DNA of 35,622 nucleotides, from the NCBI GenBank assembly GCA_002305415.1, contig DBQX01000014.1:800-36421 (forward strand), in the 5' to 3' direction. Shown here in pieces: positions 8,231 through 16,291 of the stretch (its first letter is position 1; every line of letters starts with the position of its first letter). The notes beneath the pieces were generated by a model, which was given only the letters and a program-made list of their open reading frames with translations, made no database searches and was not told where the DNA came from. Source of the stretch: Actinomycetales bacterium UBA1383. GTDB lineage: Bacteria > Actinomycetota > Actinomycetes > Actinomycetales > Actinomycetaceae. The position numbers and the translations under genes were made by a program.

Positions 8231-8808
8231 CAGTGGTTCCTTCCCAGGTCGATGCCGGCGGCCACCGCCGCGTCCGCGAACGCGGCAGCGAGGCTGGCGA
8301 CGGTCTCGTGGGCGTTCAGCCCGCTCGGGTTCGGCACCACCCAGAGCTCCGCACCGGCGAGGCGCTCCGGCTGCCGCCCTGCCGTGGCCCGGGACCGCCC
8401 GAACGCGGTGCGGTAGGCGGTGATCCCGGCGACCGCCACCACGCGGGGACGGCACGCGGCGACGAGTCGCTCGAGCCGGGCGACGCCGTCGCGCAGCTGG
8501 GCGGGCGTCACCTCGTCCGCGCGGGCGGTGGCGTGGGGGTGGAGGTTGGTGATGCCGACGCCGCGTGCGAGGAGGTGGGCACGGTCGGCCTCCGAGAGGC
8601 CGGCGGAGGCGTCGATGGGGTGGCCGGTGATGCCGGCGGCGTACAGCGCGGGGTAGAAGCGGTTGCCGGGGCGGGCGAAGTGGGCGCCGGTGGCGCCGGA
8701 CCAGAGGCCGGGGTTGATGCCCACGATCAGGAGGCGGAGGCCCGGGGCGAGGACGTCCGGCACGGTGCGCCCGCGGGCGGCCCGCAGCTCCGCGGGAGTC
8801 GGTCGCAT
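8230..8808 (-). CDS. mug: Mismatch-specific uracil/thymine DNA glycosylase Mug
   Basis: A 192-aa base-excision repair enzyme that removes uracil or thymine mispaired with guanine and some alkylated cytosines. The active-site motif is LLIVGINPG, whose Asn corresponds to the water-activating Asn of the TDG/MUG family. It is followed by HFARPGNRFYPALYAAG. The second motif is VVPNPSGLNAH, matching the NPSGL wedge loop of E. coli Mug. The protein is longer than E. coli Mug by a short N-terminal extension. The ATG at 8806-8808 has GGGTGGGA upstream on the minus strand and was preferred to the in-frame ATG at 8835, which adds nine residues. Confidence 0.92.
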   Translation of the reverse strand: MRPTPAELRAARGRTVPDVLAPGLRLLIVGINPGLWSGATGAHFARPGNRFYPALYAAGITGHPIDASAGLSEADRAHLLARGVGITNLHPHATARADEVTPAQLRDGVARLERLVAACRPRVVAVAGITAYRTAFGRSRATAGRQPERLAGAELWVVPNPSGLNAHETVASLAAAFADAAVAAGIDLGRNH

Positions 8809-8844
8809 GGTCCCACCCTGCCACGCGCCCGCCACGCCCGCGCG

Positions 8845-9855
8845 CTACCAGCGGTTGTGGACGTCCTCCGCCCAACCCAGGATTCCCGCGAACTCCACCC
8901 GCTCCCCCGCGCTGTCCGCCATCCACCCGGACCAGTGCCCGAAGCACTGGTCGGTGTGCGCGGTGATGACGCCGAGGTCCGTGCGGGCGCGGCGGTCGTG
9001 GAAGGGCGCGAACACGAGGTCCACGGTCTCGCCCCGCACCCGCCAGGGGCGCAGGTAGTCCGTGGTGTCGTATTCCCAGGCCAGCTCCTCGCTGATCTTG
9101 TGCAGGCGGCCGTCCACCACGAGGGCGTTCTCCACCGAGCCGGTGCCGTCCGTCCACTTGCCGCCCACCTGCACGCCGATGACCCGCCCACCGGAGACTC
9201 CGGAGCCGGCGCCCCAGTTCCACGCGACGTCGTACGGCCACCGGCCCCGCCCGTGGTCGAGCACCGCCCAGGACTCCCCCGCCGGCACGTCCACGCGGCG
9301 GCCGTCCAGCCAGAGCGCCCCACGCGCCGGCCGCGCCACGTCCTTCACCGTGTACTGGAACAGGCGCTCGCTCCACGGCACCACCACCCCGAGGCACTCG
9401 TGGCCCGGCGGCCGCTCCGCCAGGATGTCCACGCGCACCCCGGGGGCGACGACGCGGAGCCGGGTGCCGCCGTCGGCCTCGTCGACGGCGATCGCCAGGT
9501 CCCCCTTCCGGCCGCGGACCGGGCCGTCCCCCAGCGTCCCGGGGAGTTGCGCGCTGCCTCCGAGCACGCCGAGCGCGCTGCGGGCGGTCTCCGTGCCGGT
9601 GGCGCGGTCGAGCACCCAGAGCTCGTGGAGGGCGGCGTAGTCGATGTCCGCCACCGTGAACGCCACGATGTGCGTGGGCGTGGTCACCGCCCAGTACTCC
9701 CAGCGCTTGTTCCGGCCCCAGCCGTGGCGCCCACGGCCGATGCCGTCGGTGCGGTGCAGCGGGACCCGGGTCCAGCCGACGGCCGCCGGGTTGAGCCGGC
9801 CGTCCGGCGTCGTGAGGCTGACGGGGGCGGTGATCTCCCGTTCGGTGACGCGCAC
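8845..9855 (-). CDS. DUF2804 family protein
   Basis: A 336-aa soluble protein matching the DUF2804 pattern: an early KRWEYWAVTTPTH segment, many Trp and Gly residues, AWNWGAGSG, GVQVGGKWTDGTG near the middle, and the C-terminal FAPFHDRRARTDLG and CFGHWSGW. The fold is predicted to be beta-rich. No enzymatic function is established for the family. The start codon is GTG (9853-9855) with GAGAGGAG upstream on the minus strand. It lies 12 bp downstream of the CPBP-like gene and probably shares its transcript. Confidence 0.85.
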   Translation of the reverse strand: MRVTEREITAPVSLTTPDGRLNPAAVGWTRVPLHRTDGIGRGRHGWGRNKRWEYWAVTTPTHIVAFTVADIDYAALHELWVLDRATGTETARSALGVLGGSAQLPGTLGDGPVRGRKGDLAIAVDEADGGTRLRVVAPGVRVDILAERPPGHECLGVVVPWSERLFQYTVKDVARPARGALWLDGRRVDVPAGESWAVLDHGRGRWPYDVAWNWGAGSGVSGGRVIGVQVGGKWTDGTGSVENALVVDGRLHKISEELAWEYDTTDYLRPWRVRGETVDLVFAPFHDRRARTDLGVITAHTDQCFGHWSGWMADSAGERVEFAGILGWAEDVHNRW

Positions 9856-9867
9856 GGGGCGCTCCTC

Positions 9868-10683
9868 TCAGTAGATGAAGATCGGGATCCACTCCGGGTT
9901 GTGGGCGTGGATGATCGCGAGGAAGACGATGACGTCGAACAGCAGGTGGACCACCACGACGTAGGTGAGGGACTTGGTCCGGGTGAAGATCCAGCCCTGC
10001 AGCAGGGCGAACGGGATGGTGAGCAGCGGCCCCCACGAGCGGTAGCCCAGCTCCCACAGGAAGGACACGAAGATGACGGCCTGGAGCACGTTCGCCGTCC
10101 ACACCCCGAAGTGGCGCCGCAGCAGGGCGAAGCACGTGATGATGAAGAACAGCTCGTCCCACAGGCCCACGAAGTTCACGCCGAGGAAGAAGCGCACCAG
10201 TTCGCTGGCGTTCGTGATGTGCGGCCAGTTCTGGTAGGCGCCGGAGCGGATGAAGTAGAACGGCAGGATCGCCCAGCCCAGCAGCGGCACAGCGATGACG
10301 TAGGCCTTCTGCATCGGCAGCCACGGTTGGCCGGTGCGCCACGGGAACGTGATCGCCCGCCGCCGGTACACGAGGCGGTCCACGGCCAACGGCACCAGGA
10401 ACGCGAGCGTGAGGACCGTGCCGATGGTGAGGAACCGGTCCCAGCTGACGTCGGCCTCCACCGAGGTGCTGCTGACGATGGCGATGCCCAGGCCGATCAG
10501 GGTGAGGTCCTTGCCCAGATCCCGGTTGACGAGCCATGCCGCGCCGACGCTGAGGAGCAGCAGGGCGTGGCCCCACCCTGGCAGGAGCAGCGCGAACAGG
10601 AGGAACGCGGACACCGAGACGCCGGCGGCGGGCAGCAGCGTCAGTGCGGGCGGGGTGGCGCGGGTCGGGGCGGGCGGCACCAT
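9868..10683 (-). CDS. CPBP/Abi-type intramembrane protease homologue with altered motif
   Basis: A 271-aa polytopic membrane protein with about eight hydrophobic segments. The C-terminal half resembles the CPBP family of glutamic intramembrane proteases. The first motif, normally EExxxR, reads D176-E177-LFFI with no Arg at the usual position. A later motif is retained as H246xxxD250 in VVHLLFDV. SFLWELGY (about 207-214) occupies the position of the middle motif. Loss of the first Glu and the Arg makes proteolysis uncertain; it may be a pseudoenzyme or a variant subfamily. It lies between the LuxR-type regulator (14 bp upstream) and DUF2804. Confidence 0.75.
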   Translation of the reverse strand: MVPPAPTRATPPALTLLPAAGVSVSAFLLFALLLPGWGHALLLLSVGAAWLVNRDLGKDLTLIGLGIAIVSSTSVEADVSWDRFLTIGTVLTLAFLVPLAVDRLVYRRRAITFPWRTGQPWLPMQKAYVIAVPLLGWAILPFYFIRSGAYQNWPHITNASELVRFFLGVNFVGLWDELFFIITCFALLRRHFGVWTANVLQAVIFVSFLWELGYRSWGPLLTIPFALLQGWIFTRTKSLTYVVVVHLLFDVIVFLAIIHAHNPEWIPIFIY

Positions 10684-10697
10684 CCCAGCATGCCAGC

Positions 10698-11819
10698 TCA
10701 GGTTCCCGCAGCGAGGCCCTCCCCGGGGCGGCGCAGCACCGGGTCGTAGAGGTCCGCGAAAAGCGTGGCCACCAGTTCACCCCGGCTCGAGACGCCCACC
10801 TTCGCGAAGACGGACGTCAGGTGGTCCCGGACGGTGTGCGCCGAGAGGCACAGCTCCCGGGCGATCTCCGCGTTGGAGCGGCCCCGGGCCACGGCCTCGG
10901 TGACCTCGCGTTCGCGCGGCGTCAGGGTGTACGCCTCGGCGATGATCGGGGCGACCTGCGTGGACCGCGCGGACTGGAGCACGAGCACGGTCAGGCCCGA
11001 GGCCCCGCCGGTGGCGCGGGTGGCGGAGGCATGCAACGAGATCCACCGCCCGTTGGCGGCACGGACCCGCGACGTCGAGGCGCCACGCTCCCGTCCGCTC
11101 GCCACGGCCGCCGCCCGCGCGACGACGGAGGCGACCGCCACCATCCCGGGCGGGGGGACCGGGGCATCCCAGTCGGGGCCGGCCAGTTCGCCGAACCAGA
11201 ACTCGGCCTGCCCGTCGAGCGAGACGAGGGCTCCGTCCCGGTCGAAGATCGCGGTTCCCGGCGTCTCCCGGTGTGCGTCCGACTCGGGGCTCGAGGGCGA
11301 GGCGAGGATGGCCCGCAGCGCGCCGGCGATCACCGGACCGGCGCCCGCCACGGTGTCCACCTCCGCGGCGGTGAACAGCGCCCGGCCGGTCTCCCGGACA
11401 AGGTCGAGCACACCCCAGGTGTGCCCGCCGAGCCGGAACGCGGCGCGCAACTCGTCCACGAACCCCTGGGGCCGGAGGAACTCACGGTACCGGTGGCTGC
11501 GGTCCGGCACGTGGTCGGTGGCGTGCAGCAGCGTGTCCGCCCCGCGCGGGGAGCGGGCCAGGTCCCGGTAGAGCATGACGTCCTGCTGCTGGAACTCCCC
11601 CGTCCAGTACACCTCGCACAGGCCCGGGTCCATGCCCTCCACCCGGGCGGGAAGGGTGGGCATGAGCGTGGCGGGATCCGTGGCGAACCACGCGCCGCCG
11701 TCGAACGGCACGAGGTGCCGCATCTCGCCGGCCAGGCGGGCGAGCATTGCCCGCCCGTCAACTCCCTCCCACGCCTGGGCGCTACGCCGCAGCGCGTCGG
11801 GCGGCGGTGAGGCTGTCAC
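10698..11819 (-). CDS. LuxR-family transcriptional regulator with GAF/PAS-like sensor region
   Basis: A 373-aa regulator. The C-terminal HTH runs LTPREREVTEAVARGRSNAE through SAHTVRDHLTSVFAKVGVSS (about 300-355), the standard LuxR/NarL DNA-binding helix-turn-helix. The N-terminal part (about 10-170) looks GAF-like and residues 185-290 look PAS-like (AIFDRDGALVSLDGQAEFWF). There is no phospho-acceptor receiver domain and no autoinducer-binding signature. The start is GTG (11817-11819). It is divergent from the flavin oxidase gene across a 204-bp spacer holding a GGGAC-N4-GTCC palindrome, so regulation of that oxidase is a reasonable guess. The gene is followed closely by the CPBP-like gene. 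Confidence 0.85.
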   Translation of the reverse strand: MTASPPPDALRRSAQAWEGVDGRAMLARLAGEMRHLVPFDGGAWFATDPATLMPTLPARVEGMDPGLCEVYWTGEFQQQDVMLYRDLARSPRGADTLLHATDHVPDRSHRYREFLRPQGFVDELRAAFRLGGHTWGVLDLVRETGRALFTAAEVDTVAGAGPVIAGALRAILASPSSPESDAHRETPGTAIFDRDGALVSLDGQAEFWFGELAGPDWDAPVPPPGMVAVASVVARAAAVASGRERGASTSRVRAANGRWISLHASATRATGGASGLTVLVLQSARSTQVAPIIAEAYTLTPREREVTEAVARGRSNAEIARELCLSAHTVRDHLTSVFAKVGVSSRGELVATLFADLYDPVLRRPGEGLAAGT

Positions 11820-11882
11820 GATCGTGTCCCCGATCCGGGGTGGCGACGCGCGGGGGCGCCCGCGCGTGACCCACCCCCACTC

Positions 11883-11896
11883 GGGACCATCGTCCT
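11883..11896. promoter_or_regulatory. DosR/DevR-like box candidate (13 of 14)
   Basis: GGGACCATCGTCCT has the 5-4-5 arm geometry GGGAC-N4-GTCCC with the last base changed. It sits in the divergent spacer between the LuxR-type regulator and the flavin oxidase, 64 bp from the regulator start. It resembles the boxes at 15010 and 32185. Confidence 0.35.
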
Positions 11897-12023
11897 ACGG
11901 GTCACCGGTGTGGTCAATCCGCGTTTTGTAGGGGGTGTCCGCCCGAAGTCCCGCGCTCCGGGGGATGGTGGGCCACCGCGGGCAGCCCGGAGAGTGGGGG
12001 CAGGAACCCGCGAAAGGACCGCC

Positions 12024-13391
12024 ATGACCGCCTCCCCCATCACCCTCACCTCGCTCGCCGACCAGCTCACCGGCGAGGTCTTCCTCCCCGGCGACCCGGG
12101 CTGGGACCAGGCCCGGACCCCGTGGAATGTGGCCGTCGACCAGCACCCGGCGGCCGTCGTCCTCGTCGAGGGGGTGCGCGACGTCGTCGCCACCGTCGAG
12201 GCGGCACGCACGCTCGGCCTGCGGGTGGCCGTCCAGGGCACCGGCCACAACGCCGCGCCGCTGGGCGCGAACGGCAGCCTCGCGGACACCATCCTCCTGC
12301 GGACCACCCGGCTGCGGGACGTGACCATCGACCCCGCCACCGGCACGGCGCGCGCCGAGGCGGGCGCGCTCTGGGGCGAGGTGACCGCCGCGGCCGCACC
12401 GCACGGGCTGGCCGCCCTGGCGGGCTCCTCGCCCGACGTCGGCGTGGCCGGCTACACGCTCGGTGGCGGTCTGAGCTGGCTCGCCCGCGCCCACGGGCTC
12501 GCCGCGAACCACGTGCGCGCGATCGAGCTCGTGACCGCGGACGGCACCCACCGGCGCGTGGACGCCGCCACCGACCCCGACCTGTTCTGGGCGCTGCGGG
12601 GCGGTGGGGGGAACTTCGGGGTGGTCACCGCGATCGAGTTCGGGCTGCTGCCGATCACCGACCTGTTCGCCGGCGCACTCCTCTGGCCCGTCGAGCGGGC
12701 GGCCGAGGTGGTGCCCGCGTGGCGGCAGTGGGTCGAGACGGTGCCCGAGGAGGTCACCTCCGTGGTCCGGGTGCTGAACCTCCCGCCGTTGCCCCTCATC
12801 CCGGAACCCCTGCGGGGCCGGTCCTTCGTGGCGGTCGAGGCCGCGATACTCCTCGACGACGCCGCCGCGACCGGTCTCCTCACCCCCCTCCGCGCGCTCG
12901 GGCCCGCGATGGACACGTTCCACCGCACCCCGATCACCGAGCTCGCGCAGCTCCACATGGACCCGCCCGAGCCCGTGCCGGCCGCTGGCGACGGCGTGCT
13001 GCTCGCCGACCTGGACGACGCGGCGGTGCGGCGTTTCGTGGACGTCACGGCGGCGGAGCCCGCGCTGCTCTCGAGCGAGTTGCGGCACCTGGGCGGCGCG
13101 CTCGCCCCCGGACGCGCCGCGGGCGGGGCCGTCTCCGGCCTGGACGCCCGCTTCCTGCTCTTCACCGTGGGCATCGCGCCGAGCCCCGAGGCGGGCGCGG
13201 CGGTGGCCGCCGCGGCCGGGCGCGTGAAGGGCGCGCTCGCGCCGCAGCACGCCGCCACGCAGTTCGCCAACTTCCGGGAGTCACGCTGCGACCCGGCGGA
13301 GATGTACGGCCAGGCGCTGGAGCGCCTCCGCGCCGTCAGGTCGCGGATCGACCCGGAGGGTCTCTTCCGGGGGCACCATCCCGTGGACTGA
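12024..13391 (+). CDS. FAD-binding (berberine bridge enzyme-like) oxidoreductase
   Basis: A 455-aa flavoprotein of the PCMH/BBE family, which oxidises alcohols, sugars or amines with electron transfer to O2 or another acceptor. The FAD domain shows VQGTGHNAAPLG, whose His is the expected 8-alpha-histidyl attachment site, then SSPDVGVAGYTLGGGLSWLA and LRGGGGNFGVVTAIEFGLLP. The second covalent site (Cys in the CxxVG loop of bicovalent oxidases) is absent, so a single covalent bond is expected. The C-terminus FANFRESRCDPAEMYG with RIDPEGLFRGHHP matches the BBE domain. The start follows GAAAGGA by about 6 nt. Substrate unknown; it is probably cytoplasmic, with no signal peptide. Confidence 0.9.
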   Translation: MTASPITLTSLADQLTGEVFLPGDPGWDQARTPWNVAVDQHPAAVVLVEGVRDVVATVEAARTLGLRVAVQGTGHNAAPLGANGSLADTILLRTTRLRDVTIDPATGTARAEAGALWGEVTAAAAPHGLAALAGSSPDVGVAGYTLGGGLSWLARAHGLAANHVRAIELVTADGTHRRVDAATDPDLFWALRGGGGNFGVVTAIEFGLLPITDLFAGALLWPVERAAEVVPAWRQWVETVPEEVTSVVRVLNLPPLPLIPEPLRGRSFVAVEAAILLDDAAATGLLTPLRALGPAMDTFHRTPITELAQLHMDPPEPVPAAGDGVLLADLDDAAVRRFVDVTAAEPALLSSELRHLGGALAPGRAAGGAVSGLDARFLLFTVGIAPSPEAGAAVAAAAGRVKGALAPQHAATQFANFRESRCDPAEMYGQALERLRAVRSRIDPEGLFRGHHPVD

Positions 13392-13413
13392 CCGCCGGGA
13401 CGCGGGGGCTGGG

Positions 13414-13953
13414 CTACTTCACTGCCCGCTGGATGGCACGGAAGCGTTCGCCCTCCGCGACCCCGAGCAACTCGAACAGCACCATCTCCGTGCTCGTGAT
13501 GCCGCCTCCCAGCTGCCTGACGCGGTCGAGCCCGATCCGCCAGTTGGCCTCGGTGCGGGACGAGACGGCGTCCGCGACCACCTCCACGGCGTAGCCGCCC
13601 GACAGGAGGTCGCGCGCGGTCTGGTACACGCAGACGTGGGTCTCGATGCCGACGAGGACCACCTGCCTCCGCCCCGTCTCCTCCAGGCGATCCACGAACG
13701 CGGGGTTCCCGCAGCAGCTGAAGGCGTTCTTGGGCAGCGGGGCGAGGCCGGTGAGCAGCTCGGCCACCTCGGGGATGGTGGGACCCAGCTTCTCGGGGAC
13801 CTGCTCGTTCCAGATGATCGGGATCCCCAGGACCTGGGCGCCGCGCACCATGCGGCCGAGGTTCGCGACCAGCAGCTCCCGCTCGTGCATCAGCTGCGCG
13901 AGCTTTCCCTGGACGTCGACGAGGACGAGAATCGTGGAGTCGACGGGGAGCAT
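13414..13953 (-). CDS. Isochorismatase-like cysteine hydrolase (YcaC/ISOC type)
   Basis: A 179-aa hydrolase with the catalytic triad D13 (VLVDVQGKL), K75 (LPKNAFSCC) and C108 (GIETHVCVYQTA). SSRTEANWRIGLDRVRQLGG followed by TSTEMVLFEL closely matches the YcaC/ISOC1-2 branch. The FxxDWH-type metal site of nicotinamidase (PncA) is missing, so deamidation of nicotinamide is unlikely although nadE is the divergent neighbour. The ATG (13951-13953) follows AGGAGGA on the minus strand. It converges with the flavin oxidase, 22 bp apart. Confidence 0.88.
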   Translation of the reverse strand: MLPVDSTILVLVDVQGKLAQLMHERELLVANLGRMVRGAQVLGIPIIWNEQVPEKLGPTIPEVAELLTGLAPLPKNAFSCCGNPAFVDRLEETGRRQVVLVGIETHVCVYQTARDLLSGGYAVEVVADAVSSRTEANWRIGLDRVRQLGGGITSTEMVLFELLGVAEGERFRAIQRAVK

Positions 13954-14099
13954 CAGGTCCTCCTGGCGCGAGCTGGGCTGGCTCAACGATACGGCGCCCG
14001 CCGCTGGGGGCACCCCGGGCACGGATCGGGCGGATGATCCGCGCCGTCGGGAAGACGATCGCCGAGACAACTGCTCGCGCGTGCGTCGTTCCGCCCGAC

Positions 14100-14105
14100 T
14101 AGCCT
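14100..14105 (+). promoter_or_regulatory. -10-like TAGCCT for leaderless nadE
   Basis: TAGCCT is followed by six bases and then the ATG at 14112; no Shine-Dalgarno sequence is present. This matches the leaderless pattern at 4267, 25358 and 34049. Confidence 0.5.
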
Positions 14106-14111
14106 CGAGCC

Positions 14112-14960
14112 ATGACGGACAGGGCCCTGCAGCGGCGCATCATCGCGGAACTCGAGGTGGTGCGGGACTTCGACGCCGCTCGCGAGACCGAGCGCCGCAT
14201 CCGTTTCCTCGCCGAGTACCTGACGCACACGCGGACGAAGGGTCTCGTCCTGGGGATCTCGGGTGGCGTGGACTCGACCGTGGGCGGACTGCTGTGCCAG
14301 CTCGCCTGCGAGCGGGTCCGCGCCGCCGGGGGCGACGCACGCTTCGTCGCGATGCGGCTGCCGTACGGCGTGCAGGCGGACGAGCACCACGCGCAGCAGG
14401 CGCTCGACGTCATCCGGCCCGACGAGGTCTACACCGTGGACATCGGCCCCGCCACGGACGGCATGTGGAACGAGGTGCTCGCCGCGGGGCTCCCGGTCAG
14501 CGACGCGAAGGACGACTTCGTGAAGGGCAACGTGAAGGCGCGCCAGCGCATGATCGCGCAGTACACGGTCGCCGGCGCGCGCCACATGCTGGTGGTGGGC
14601 ACGGACCAGGCCGCGGAGGCGGTCGTCGGCTTCTACACGAAGTTCGGCGACGGCGCGGCTGACGTCACGCCGCTGTTCGGCCTCCCGAAACGCAGGGTCA
14701 GGGAGATCGCCCGCCACCTCGGGGTGCCGGACGAGCTGGTCGACAAGGTCCCCACCGCCGACCTCGAGGACGACAAGCCCCTCATCCCCGACGAGGTGGC
14801 GCTCGGGGTGCGGTACGACGCCGTCGACGACTACCTGGAGGGGAGGGACATCGACCCCGCGGCTGAGGCCACCATCCTGGGCTGGTACCACCGCACGGCA
14901 CACAAGCGGGCACTTCCCGTCACCCCGGCCGGGTGGGAGGCGCGCCCTTCCGTCCTGTGA
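14112..14960 (+). CDS. nadE: Ammonia-dependent NAD+ synthetase
   Basis: A 282-aa enzyme converting nicotinate adenine dinucleotide, ATP and ammonia to NAD+. The PP-loop SGGVDST is at residues 50-56. Other family features are RLPYGVQADEHHAQQALD, the KGNVKARQRM segment, VVGTDQAAEAVVGFYTKFGDG and PTADLEDDKPLIPDE. Length and motif order match the short E. coli/B. subtilis type with no nitrilase (glutaminase) domain. A second, glutamine-dependent NAD synthetase is encoded at 28910-31009, so this organism has both forms. The divergent neighbour is an isochorismatase-fold hydrolase. Confidence 0.95.
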   Translation: MTDRALQRRIIAELEVVRDFDAARETERRIRFLAEYLTHTRTKGLVLGISGGVDSTVGGLLCQLACERVRAAGGDARFVAMRLPYGVQADEHHAQQALDVIRPDEVYTVDIGPATDGMWNEVLAAGLPVSDAKDDFVKGNVKARQRMIAQYTVAGARHMLVVGTDQAAEAVVGFYTKFGDGAADVTPLFGLPKRRVREIARHLGVPDELVDKVPTADLEDDKPLIPDEVALGVRYDAVDDYLEGRDIDPAAEATILGWYHRTAHKRALPVTPAGWEARPSVL

Positions 14961-15009
14961 GCAGCGCGGATACCCTACCCCCGTACCCCATCAGCACGGT
15001 TCAGGTAAG

Positions 15010-15023
15010 GGACCTATGTCCCG
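15010..15023. promoter_or_regulatory. DosR/DevR-like palindrome GGGACCTATGTCCC
   Basis: A perfect GGGAC-N4-GTCCC palindrome with the geometry of mycobacterial DosR boxes. It lies 83 bp upstream of a very small ORF, with -10-like TATGAA at 15031 between them. Read on the minus strand, the extended site TCGGGACATAGGTCCCT matches the site at 32185 (TTGGGACGTAGGTCCCT) at 15 of 17 positions. Confidence 0.5.
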
Positions 15024-15092
15024 ATTCTCTATGAAGGTTGTGTGTACATCTGGGACTTTCGCCCCGCGAGGGGCATGGTTGCGCCCCGCAGG

Positions 15093-15206
15093 ATGGTGAG
15101 CAAGCGGTCCACCGAACCCGTGGGGACCACGACACTGACGCCCACCCCGGTGGAGCGCTTCGACCTCAAGTCGAAGGATGCGGCGCCCCCGCAGTTCACG
15201 CGCTGA
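15093..15206 (+). CDS. Small protein, 37 aa, downstream of the DosR-like box
   Basis: This ORF is too short for ordinary gene calling. The peptide starts MVSKRSTEPVGTTTLTPTPV and ends RFDLKSKDAAPPQFTR: hydrophilic, Thr/Pro-rich, with no membrane segment or Cys. About nine in ten codons end in G or C, as in neighbouring real genes, which argues for coding. An in-frame ATG at 15075 would make it 43 aa. Neither start has an ideal ribosome site. The gene occupies an otherwise empty 383-bp spacer between nadE and the convergent 15344 gene. Function unknown. Confidence 0.4.
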   Translation: MVSKRSTEPVGTTTLTPTPVERFDLKSKDAAPPQFTR

Positions 15207-15249
15207 GACTCCCCGCCCGCCGCGTTCGGAGCCACCCCACAGTGGCGGA

Positions 15250-15271
15250 GGCGCCGGTCGGCGACGGCGCC
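15250..15271. terminator. Hairpin between the small gene and the convergent operon
   Basis: GGCGCCG and CGGCGCC form a 7-bp perfect stem around an 8-nt loop. It lies 44 bp after the small-gene stop and about 70 bp before the stop of the opposing gene. No U-tract. The stem is short, so confidence is limited. Confidence 0.35.
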
Positions 15272-15343
15272 GCGGCGCGAGGGTGTGCCGGGAGATTCGA
15301 GGGGGGCTCCATGACCATCCGTCGTCCCTGAACGCCGGCACAG

Positions 15344-16291
15344 TCAGGAAGGCTCGTTGAGGACGATCGGGCTGACCACACGCTCGAGCCCACGCCGCTG
15401 CCACAGTCCGACCACGCGCTCCGAGTGCTCGAGGCGGTGGAGCACTCGGGCCTTCAGGATGCTGGCGGCGAGGACGAGCTCCCGGGTCGCGGCGGGCGCG
15501 CCGCGCAGCAGGAAGGCATCGAGTTCCCGCAGCTCACGCCGGCGGTACGGGCTGAGGACGAGCGGACCGATCGCGACGGGGTGCGCGGCACGCGGCTCCC
15601 GCAGCGTGTGGATGACGCGGGCGAGGTGCAGGAGCGGGGCACCGGCACCGGCGGTGAGCCAGTCGATCTCTCCCGGGGCGACAGCCTGGACGGCGCGCGC
15701 CAGGCGGTCCACCTTGGCGAGGTCCTTGGGCCGTACGCCCGAGATGGACCGGGTGAGGTATCCGGCGATGAGGCTCCCCGGCCGCTGGACCGGCATCACG
15801 GTGCCACCCAGCTCGACGTGCCAGGTCTCGAGGCTGCCGGTCTCCACCTCGACCGCGAAAGGGAAGAGCGCGCGGTACACCCGGGTGATCCGGCCCGCGG
15901 CGTCCTCGGCGGCGTAGCGGTCGCCGAGGAAGGTCCGGCACGTGGCGGCGACCGGCCGCTCGCGCTGGTCCCGTAGCTGTTCCAGGGGCCGGAGGGAGAA
16001 CACCGAGGTCTCGAGCTCGGCGCCCACTGCCTCCGCCGCGATCCGCCGCACCTGGTCCACCGGGTCGGAGCGGGTGGACAGGACGAGCACGTCGAGGTCG
16101 CGGCGCGAGCCGTTCTCGCGCACGGTCGGCAGGGTGAGGCCCCCCGTCCCGGCGACCCGCCGCCCCGCCGGTTCCACGGACCCGGCGAGGAAGGGCAGGA
16201 CGCTGACCCCACCGAGGATCTGGTAGGGGATGGCCGTCCCCGCCATCCGGTCGAGGAACGGGACGACGACGTCGAAGCAGTCGCGGCTCAC
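15344..16291 (-). CDS. Possible nucleotidyltransferase-fold protein, 315 aa
   Basis: The family is not confidently recognised. The N-terminal part resembles an MNT/pol-beta-type nucleotidyltransferase: ILGGVSVLPFL for the Gly-Gly motif, RRDLDVLVLST for the DxD metal-binding acids, and a later acidic strand FAVEVETGS that could give the third acid. An unusually long segment separates the GG motif from DxD. The C-terminal half is helical with LARVIHTLREPRA and two long Arg-rich helices. The start is GTG (16289-16291), overlapping the upstream gene's stop by 4 bp (GTGA). It is the last gene of a three-gene set (17627 to 15344). The nucleotidyltransferase call is inference. Confidence 0.55.
   Translation of the reverse strand: MSRDCFDVVVPFLDRMAGTAIPYQILGGVSVLPFLAGSVEPAGRRVAGTGGLTLPTVRENGSRRDLDVLVLSTRSDPVDQVRRIAAEAVGAELETSVFSLRPLEQLRDQRERPVAATCRTFLGDRYAAEDAAGRITRVYRALFPFAVEVETGSLETWHVELGGTVMPVQRPGSLIAGYLTRSISGVRPKDLAKVDRLARAVQAVAPGEIDWLTAGAGAPLLHLARVIHTLREPRAAHPVAIGPLVLSPYRRRELRELDAFLLRGAPAATRELVLAASILKARVLHRLEHSERVVGLWQRRGLERVVSPIVLNEPS

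Noticed and set aside
8152..10749. 865-codon plus-strand frame
   Set aside because: Shadow of the minus-strand genes; no ribosome site or domain.
7562..10780. 1072-codon minus-strand frame spanning mug, DUF2804 and the CPBP gene
   Set aside because: Only its C-terminal end is real (the YhhN-like gene). The rest is the wrong frame of three other genes and is Pro/Arg-rich.
13414..14960. Nicotinamidase plus NAD synthetase salvage unit
   Set aside because: The isochorismatase-fold protein lacks the metal-binding DxH of nicotinamidase and belongs to the YcaC/ISOC branch, so the adjacency to nadE does not show an NAD salvage pair.
15311..15331. Six-codon ORF (MTIRRP) with a G-rich ribosome-like site
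   Set aside because: Too short to separate from chance. It lies in the tail-to-tail region, not upstream of a gene on its strand.
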